From positions 1 through 64,000 of the forward strand of contig JAKSYS010000035.1 in the NCBI GenBank assembly GCA_022925895.1: DNA of 64,000 bases. The letters are read 5' to 3'. This DNA is from Fragilaria crotonensis. Taxonomy: Eukaryota > Bacillariophyta > Fragilariophyceae > Fragilariales > Fragilariaceae. The position numbers were made by a program, and so were the translations under genes. Shown here in pieces: positions 57,160-64,000 of the stretch (positions within the stretch are counted from its first letter, which is position 1; each line of letters begins with the position of its first letter). The notes below the pieces were generated by a model. It was given only the letters and a program-made list of their open reading frames with translations. It did not search any database and had not been told where the DNA came from.

Positions 57160-57923
57160 AACTTTGTCCACTTCCCGTCCTTATCGACGCCAGACAAAAA
57201 AGTGCCTTTTTCCGGGTGCTTTGAGACGCCACCCCTTGTTTCCTTGTGAATTCGAAGTACTCCGAGTAGTAATTGTATGGCATACATGCCTCCAACAATG
57301 GAGTGAATTTGATGTTACCACGGCTATCGACATCGTAGAGCTCGAATATGACGTCATTCAATGCGGTACCTTGAAGTTGAAAGACGAGCAACAGAACAAA
57401 GTTGTTAGTCAAGAAGAACCGCAGGTGATGAGCAGGAATGACGTACCTTCGTTTAGAGCAACAATGAAGTCATCAAACAGAACAACAGTTTTGTCATTCC
57501 ATCTCGCAGGATGGCCAGTTGTCGTTGCTAGTATTTGTCGTCTATGATTAACGGTGATGTTGTAGCTCCTCGCAGTGTGGGAACTCTTGAAGCCAAGGTG
57601 ACTCTGTCGCAAACGGTACTCTACCTTCTCAAGGACAATGTCGGTGGCATCGCTCGAGCCGATGCAGCCAGGAGTCGGCTTGTGCATACTCATGACTGTG
57701 TACAGATGCCTCTTCAGCCGTAGATGGAGCAAGTACATACTTGTGATAAAGAAAGGTACGAACTCAATAAAGCGATGAAAAAATACTGCACTATCTCTTC
57801 ACTAATTCCCGTGTTCTCGGTGAGATCATCAAATGTCCAGCCCTTCCAATGTACCTGAGGCGCAAAGGATAGGAGCGGAAGAGGAGGCGGGCTGATTGAG
57901 AGCATCAACCTTTCCTTCGCCAT
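57158..57923 (-). pseudogene. PIF/Harbinger transposase fragment (DDE_Tnp_4-like)
   Basis: Frames 57923-57714, 57738-57409 and 57412-57158 together give a decayed transposase. The first has WKGWTFDDLTENTGISEEIVQYFF, a helix-turn-helix-like segment; a T-run shift near 57775 connects it to the second. That one holds GCIGSSDATDIVLEKV and HPARWNDKTVVLFDDF, probably the first two catalytic Asp of the DDE set. After FELYDVDSRGN the expected C-terminal region with the third acid is missing or scrambled. Residual coding sequence upstream (58100-58380, with a RPPKKKRKENR stretch) may be a separate exon or the second Harbinger ORF. Confidence 0.75.
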
Positions 57924-58616
57924 CTCTCAAACAAAGGATGATCTTGAGCAAAGGAAACAAGATCTTGAAAGGATGAGTATGGCATTCGAAATCGCCGAAA
58001 TGCAACATGAAACCGAGGGTTATCAGATGAGGACATCCTATGTACATGATAAACCTAGTAATGTTGTGACGGAGAGCATGCAATTTAGAAAGCGCAATGC
58101 ACAAAAATCAACAACAAGCAATTAAACAACATACCAGAGTGACATTGTTGGGTACAGTCTTAATCGTGCTCCGTATGGGGATCAGTGAACATCACGACCT
58201 GTTTTCTTTCCGCTTCTTCTTCGGCGGTCTAGGACCAACAAAATCAGTTGCTTGTCCTCGTGTTCTTGTTCTTTATGAGCAGGAGTTGCTGAAAAGAAGG
58301 TCATGCAGTTCATCGTGACATTGGTTCTGGAATCGAAGAAAACGTTGCGGGTGTATGTTGCCATCAACAATGCAATCAGACAAATTCCTCAACGCAGCAT
58401 TGTTCCTTCAACATCATCATGCAACAATTGCTCCATGAATCACTTGAAACAACTGCTGCTTCACAGGCACCAGTGAGAGGAAAGTAGTACGAATGTGTTG
58501 TTCTTGAATCAAATGTCACATGATTGTGAAGACGAGTGTGAGGATTTTCGTTTGCGTTGGCGTCAGAATTCATGCCAACAAGATACGTTTTACGATTAAC
58601 AGGACTCAACCACATG

Positions 58617-58689
58617 CAACTTTTTCTTGCAAAGTTGCTTTTCAAAGTTGGGCCCCAACTTTGACGAGCAACTTTGCAAGAAAAAGTTG
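58617..58689. repeat. long snap-back hairpin within the Harbinger element
   Basis: Two 36-bp arms, 58617-58652 and 58654-58689, pair with about two mismatches and a one-base spacer. Each arm contains AACTTTTTCTTGCAAAGTTG or its complement. Confidence 0.9.
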
Positions 58690-58746
58690 AGGTTGGTTCA
58701 ACTTTGTTTTTCGAGTAACTTTTTCCCGATAAGGACGGACGGTTCG

Positions 58747-58806
58747 GAAAAAAAAAGTTGGGGGCCAGTTTTGCAACCCAGTTTTTTCTCTCGATAAGGA
58801 TGGGCC
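58747..58806 (-). repeat. Harbinger right terminal inverted repeat
   Basis: Reverse complement of 57100-57159 with about three differences. Confidence 0.92.
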
Positions 58807-58809
58807 TCA

Positions 58810-59224
58810 ACAGCTCAACCGCCCAATTCAAAGTAACACTGATGCTCAAGAAAAGGCGATACTGAGTAGCGTGCCGGCGTTCTTCCGCACGAAGGATCTA
58901 CAGATACGATTTGAGTCGCAGCGTACAACTGCCAAGTAGAGATAGCCGAATAGCTACAGTACTGGTAGTCGAGTCGCACAGCCGGCATGTATGCATACGT
59001 CGTATACGACCAAATGATGATGTTTTCTTTACGACTATCATAGCACATTTGCTGTACCGCAAGCCCCTGCAGTTCTGAAACGTCAGAAGCGTTTCCAGTT
59101 AACTATGATTCCAGTTAACTTTATATACGGCGTATGATTCAATAGGCTCCACCATTTAAGCATTAGAGCGAGTGAAAAGTGCAAGACGAAGGTGCATTGC
59201 TCTCCATATGGATAGAACGAACTA
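58810..59224. other. intergenic, no gene recognised
   Basis: About 415 bp between the Harbinger element and the F-box/LRR stop codon. AT-rich, with a short direct repeat ATTCCAGTTAACT near 59093-59121. Confidence 0.5.
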
Positions 59225-60433
59225 CTAACCCGTCATGCTTCGGGGTACGTAATAACCGTCAACGATTCTGTCCATTCTGACTATTACACCGCGGCGTTGA
59301 AGTGGGACGAAAGTGCTCTTGATGCTGTCTCTCGTCAATTCGCAGCATTGCACGTTGAGGACCTCTAACCTGGGAGTACGGGTCAATAACACTTTCAACG
59401 CTGTTTCGTTGAGGTTCATATGAAAGCGAAGCTCAAGCTCTTTCAATTTCGATCTGGGTCGTTCCGGAAGCAAATATGGGATACCTGATGATCCAATGTT
59501 GCATGCACTCAGATCGAGTTTCTCAAGAGAAGTCAGTTGGGAAAGCGACTTGCACGCTTCTGCGGTGATGGATGTGAGTTGAAGATCGAGTTCAACGAGA
59601 CCTCGTAGCTTCACTAAATGCGCTACCGCTGCATCTGTGACCCCCCTGCACCATGCCAATTTTAACGACCTCAGATTTGGGCATCTCTTCTGACGACGAG
59701 GACTGTGCGTCAGGAATATGCTCAGTCATCAGAGATCGTTCACATCGCTGATATGCACGTACCGCCAGTAATTGTACAGTTCGATCTTTAATGTAGCTCT
59801 TCTGGGATTCGTTGACAACACTTAGATCCAACTCTTCGAGACTTTGCGCTCCTTTCGACTTGAGGAAGGAATCGATTCCAATGGTCGAGACACCAGTGCC
59901 GCATAATTTCAAAATCTTCAAACATCTAAGTCTCTGAAGGCGGGATATGTTTTGATTCCTTGGCAGTAGCTAAGGTCGAGCTCCTGAAATCAAGTGAATT
60001 CGCGAATAAGCAAGAATTGCGAATGACACTGGTTCCACACTAATAAGGAAACTTACTTGAAGGTGTGGAAAGCGATTCACAAGGAAAGAAAGCTTCGCGC
60101 TCGTAAGCTTGGAACACTTCCGGAGATCCAGCATTTTCACCTGCGTCTGCGCTAACGCCATTGTCCCCTTTGAAATGCAGCTCGTTGTGTTTATAACCTC
60201 CAAGCTATCAACAAATCCACCGAAAAAAATAGCTCCTAATAAATCATCTGGTAGCGCCTCGACGATGTTTTCGCGTTCGTCAACATCACCGGCAGAATTA
60301 TCATTGTCGAAAGTGCTATGCGTTACGTCAGAATTCGTGTCTGGTGTGTCCTCCACTTTCAAACGTTTGCAAGGTTTGTCACTTGGGGTGCAACATTTGC
60401 GAGAGGTTCTCGGGTCGATGATGGCGCCGTCAT
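59225..60433 (-). CDS. F-box / leucine-rich repeat protein (AMN1-like), frame shifts
   Basis: The N-terminal frame (probable ATG at 60433, shift near 60385) leads to IVEALPDDLLGAIFFGGF, an F-box, then VKMLDLRKCSKLTSAKLSFLVNRFPHLQ. A short intron follows (about 60057 down to 59985; donor GTAAGT, acceptor TTTCAG), then ELDLSYCQG. LRR units continue in another frame from near 59955 (RLRCLKILKLCGTGVSTIGI, SLEELDLSVV) and again from near 59700 (CPNLRSLKLAWCRGVTDAAVAHLVKL, LEKLDLSACNIGSSGI). The repeats have the Cys-containing AMN1/FBXL spacing. Such proteins choose substrates for SCF ubiquitin ligases. Three one-base shifts interrupt it; the repeats themselves look conserved, so indels are likely. 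Confidence 0.72.
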
Positions 60434-61250
60434 GGCTCCACGTTTCGTTTGCTGTACTTCATTCTTGGGTTTGCTGAGGCGGCTATCTATTCAGTCGTCC
60501 CCAGGATTTTGGCGCGTAAGTTAGACGTGTTCTTGTATGGTCAGTAACTTTCATGTGGGATGACTGCCGATTTTGTTGTGGTCGTATCCGTAGAAGTGAC
60601 ATTTTGTATGCAGACCATGAGTAATGTACTCCACCGTAGGATTACAAATTAAACTTAAACATGAGCATATACTCGGAGTATGCATAATAAAAAGGAATGC
60701 AAGCCTCGATGCTGTATGAATAGATGCAGTTTAACCTGTCCCGTACAATCTCTTGAATGGTACTGGAGGAGGAGTACTGTAACAATGGAGCTCGATATTC
60801 CAACATACGGGAGGGATTGGATTGGAAGGTGCGGCAAATGTCGGTTTCAAATTGGAGAGAACATGTTAAATTTTCTTGGTGGACCTTTCTTCATGGAGAC
60901 GAGACTCCACCACCACCACCCTTTGCTCCAGGCTCCAGAGTTGTCGCATACTTGCACCTACCGGTAGAGAAGTAGTACTTCAGTACGGACCAGCAGTTGC
61001 AAGGTCTCACAAGGAATTAAAAGGCCGATGCTTACAGCGAACAAAACGCTTTCAAGAAAATGGGGACTGACCGGTTTGTTTCGAAAACTAAAAAAAATGT
61101 AGTATACCACTGTACTCCCCAGTGATTTTACCAAACTGAGTAATTGGACCATGATTGATCATTCTTTTCATGATATGAGTATGTCATAGTTGTAAAAGAA
61201 ATTCGGCATTGAATGTGGTTGTGTACAAAATATATTGTAGTTATCATATG
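60434..61250. other. intergenic, no gene recognised
   Basis: About 800 bp upstream of the F-box/LRR gene. It contains a TATACTCGGAGTATGC palindromic motif near 60668, and short frames without motifs. Confidence 0.5.
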
Positions 61251-63620
61251 GATCAGTTGTCTCATTTTCCCCAACTGCAGGGTCTTTGTCGGTGTCATGT
61301 TGGTTGTTGCACAAATGCTGCCGCCATGAGCAAATTGACCAAAAACTGCAAGAAACACTTGACAAACATCTTGCTCAGCTTGTGAAAGAATGGCAGGTGC
61401 TTGCATTTGCCTGACATGATTTGCCATCTCTGATCAACCCAGGACCTTCTCTATCCGAGGAAGGTGTTATTGAAGACAGTCAAAAGATTTTTAAAGACAA
61501 GAACAGCCGTCTGCCCATGTACTGCAACTCATACTGTGCTTTACAGTCGCAGAGTGCAGCATTACCACACACCATCCAATACCTTGTCCCATTTGCAGTC
61601 CAAGCACTTTCCAGCTTGTACGTAGCTGTTCATACACAACCCTGGCTGGTGTCCCTTCTGTGAGAATCCGGGTCTTTAACAAAACAATGTGCATATTTTG
61701 TAATGTCTTCAAAAGCGCCCGGCTTTGCAAAATGAATCTATCCTTTTGTAGGGACTTTTTGTGGCTATAATGATGCTTGTTTTGACGCAAAAAAGACAGT
61801 TCGTTTTGTGTTGCATTACTGCTAGTTCTATTATGGTGCCTGTTATCTCCTGAGTATGAGTTATCCTCTCTCGTGTTTCACCATATCCCGCCAGCAGTTA
61901 GTAGAGCGCATTCAAGAATGCCGCACAATTTTGATCCTACTAGTTCCTAGTTATGGTTTCAATCGCAAAATCAAGCGAGAAGTGCTATTTGGTCCAATTG
62001 AATTAGCTAGGAGATGCTAACTTCAGGCATCTGTGCATTGAATTCGTCATGCCTTATTCATTACTTGGAGAGACTAAACACCTCTCTACCATATCTTGAA
62101 TTGATGTGGCTCTCATCTCTTTGAGACTTCTTGGCATCCATTGATTCATTCTTACGGTTGGATCATAACACAGGTACACCGAAACCTCAATGGTACCATG
62201 CATGATACACGCATCATGAATGGTATATTGTCGTCGGGAAGATTTACGCACCTGAGATTTGACTGCTCAATTCTTGGTGCCCCTTTCTCCAAGCCATCGG
62301 TGGAGTCACCAAAAATGAACTAGGATTTGTTGATGGAGAGATGCTTGAACAAGAACCAATACTGCTACTACCGCTCGACCCCCGTTGTCCGGAATATGAC
62401 TGAGTGGTCAACATTCAACAACTAGCTACTATTAAACTAGATGCCAGGTTTACAACTTTAACACATCCATGGGCACCATGATAGAAGAGCTGCGTATCGG
62501 CATTTCAGCGTATTGAATGTCGATGCAGCCAGACAAAATGCAAGTAGTTTTCAACAAGAAGATCATGGCACGATTCATCCATAAAGTACATTGCTGTTAG
62601 CGGAAGATGCTGGAGTCCACCTCCTTACACCACAAGGAAGTATTACTACCTCCAATTGTTAAAAAGCGATTTGTCACCAGGTTACGTACAGACAATTGCT
62701 GCAGTATATTCAGGTTTGGCGAGGATGCGGGTCAACTGATGATATGAAGCACCATGTAACCTTGAAGCAGGCACATGCTGGGACTCACCTCAAAAAGCAG
62801 ACAACACCACAAGACCACCTCATCAAATTGGTCCATGGAATATTACCCATCAACCATAATCAGCATTGTAACAATCCTTGTCGGTGGGGATCTTCAGCTT
62901 GTGAGCATCGAGATGAACTGTGGCTGGTCAGATATCCGACAACGTCAAAATAGCCAAGCCGTGCAGAATGGCGAACAAACATACTAGCGACACTCAGCGA
63001 TGTTTGCAAGAAGTGAAATACACGCCCTAACATTCAAGATGTCTTTTTTGATGGCCTTTGAGGGTGACTGGAGAGCCCGGACCCAGATGTTTAACAACTA
63101 GAACATTCCGCTTAGGAGGTGGAGGACTTGTTTCAGCACTTGATCAACCAACAAAATAAAATTGGGTGGAAACACGCTCATTTGGGATGTTTTCTTAGTT
63201 GGGAATGGAGCAAGGCCAAAGTATCATCCAAAGAAATGTGGAAAACGGTCCGCCTGGCAAGTTGCAATCATTGGTTGTTTATGGGACCAATAGTACTTGT
63301 TGTTATGGGAAAGGCACAGCAAGGATCTCTGCATGGTATAGCACAATTCTTGAGAGACAGAGTGCATTGCGCACATTGAGGGGAGTTGTATATGCTATGG
63401 ATTCATTATGAACCATTGGCGCAGGACTTATTGATGTCAGATACCTATAATCCCGAGGTGAGGTCAACTTGGCAAGTTAAGACATGGACAGCTATTAGCG
63501 AGTCAGCGCTGAGCCAGCTACAAAAGAGCGAAGAAATTATAGATATCGGTTATGCGGTCATTACGGCATTACTGGCCAGGCACCTAATCGGTTGGCAGTG
63601 GAGAGTAACCTGATGCGGAG
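61251..63620 (+). pseudogene. decayed retroelement-like coding sequence
   Basis: Broken plus-strand frames give protein-like text for over 2 kb: around 61480-61660 (NSRLPMYCNSYCALQS), 62696-62950 (LIKLVHGILPINHNQHCNNPC) and 63119-63379 (QNKIGWKHAHLGCFLSWEWSKAK). The order 'L-x-H-G-x-L-P' with Cys residues, followed by 'IGW...EW', resembles the C-terminal half of RT/RNase H-associated proteins repeated in diatom genomes. Many stops and shifts interrupt it. No ends or repeats are seen, so its borders are only approximate. Confidence 0.4.
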
Positions 63621-64000
63621 TGCAGTGTAACAACAACAAGGCATGAGTTTCGCCGTATGGGTCGACTGTCGATATACGCAGGACAATACGGCAGTACCTG
63701 GTACGTTAAATACATCTTAGGTTTTTTTGCTGTCGCCATATTGGTCATTTCTACGTAGATAATTAAACTATTCTTACGTGCACGTACTGGAAAAGATGCG
63801 CGTGGCTTTTTTTTAGGCCACACCAATACCCTGGTACAAAGGTACAAGTAGACATTCTTGGACACTCGATACTTAGTACTTGGTACACCCTTTGAATACA
63901 TAAATGGTGTACATACTGAGTACTAGTACAATGTGCAATATGCTGAATATGTTTAATCAGCTGCCTTGCTGTGCTTGCTCCTTCCTCATGATCGTTTATA
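63621..64000. other. intergenic to window edge
   Basis: GGTAC- and AGTACTTGGTAC-rich sequence; a 105-codon minus-strand frame (63584-63901) has no motif. Confidence 0.4.

Larger units (their letters stand above)
57100..58806 (-). mobile_element. PIF/Harbinger-type DNA transposon, 1.7 kb, defective
   Basis: Terminal inverted repeats of 60 bp (57100-57159 and 58747-58806, about 57 of 60 matching) begin GGCCCATCCTTATCGAGAG. Flanks are TCA at 57097-57099 and TCA at 58807-58809, a 3-bp target duplication as expected for this superfamily (usually TWA). Inside is part of a transposase on the minus strand and many CAACTTTG/CAAAGTTG subterminal motifs. The element looks internally deleted. Confidence 0.85.

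Noticed and set aside
57005-57547. 180-codon plus-strand ORF
   Set aside because: It lies opposite the Harbinger transposase fragment and crosses the element border; a shadow frame.

Overview
The window looks like nuclear DNA of a stramenopile alga, most probably a diatom. Host genes are mostly intron-free or carry one or two short GT-AG introns (about 71 to 255 bp). Two minus-strand genes begin with a signal peptide followed by an Ala/Phe cleavage motif of the type diatoms use for plastid import. Transposons resemble families common in diatom genomes. I see no rRNA, tRNA or CRISPR array.

Layout. 1-14.4 kb: a signalling-type ATPase cut by the window edge, a two-exon sterol 14-demethylase (CYP51), a plastid-targeted SDR-like protein, a small repeat-filled inverted-repeat element, a long gene-poor stretch, and an S9 prolyl oligopeptidase/DPP. 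15.0-31.4 kb: a tyrosine-recombinase (DIRS-order) retrotransposon with split direct repeats (A1 - gag - RT/RH - YR - B1 A2 B2). Its RT reading frame is interrupted by a 9.8-kb DNA transposon (18390-28221) carrying a CACTA/Plavaka-like transposase and two accessory ORF groups. 31.9-41.1 kb: a small secreted protein whose promoter and signal-peptide exon recur as a broken copy at 11 kb, an atypical kinase lacking the HRD aspartate, a GT61-like glycosyltransferase, and a decayed Crypton-like tyrosine recombinase. 42-60.4 kb: conserved cell genes (RTF2, APC8/CDC23, an F-box protein, a TLC-like carrier, a WD-repeat protein, a small membrane protein, a TPR protein, an F-box/LRR protein), with a 1.7-kb PIF/Harbinger element at 57.1-58.8 kb. 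61-63.6 kb: relics of a retroelement-like coding sequence.

A recurring feature is the single-base frame shift, often in a short homopolymer, inside otherwise well-preserved coding sequence, including the essential APC8 gene. I read most of these as assembly indels. Genes affected are given as one locus with the shift noted, and host loci are called CDS rather than pseudogene where conservation argues for function.

The most unusual part is the nested pair of mobile elements: a split-direct-repeat YR retrotransposon split in frame by a large TIR transposon with unrecognised accessory proteins. Arrays of a 21-bp palindromic unit, a long snap-back hairpin in the Harbinger element, and a duplicated promoter plus signal-peptide module are further leads.
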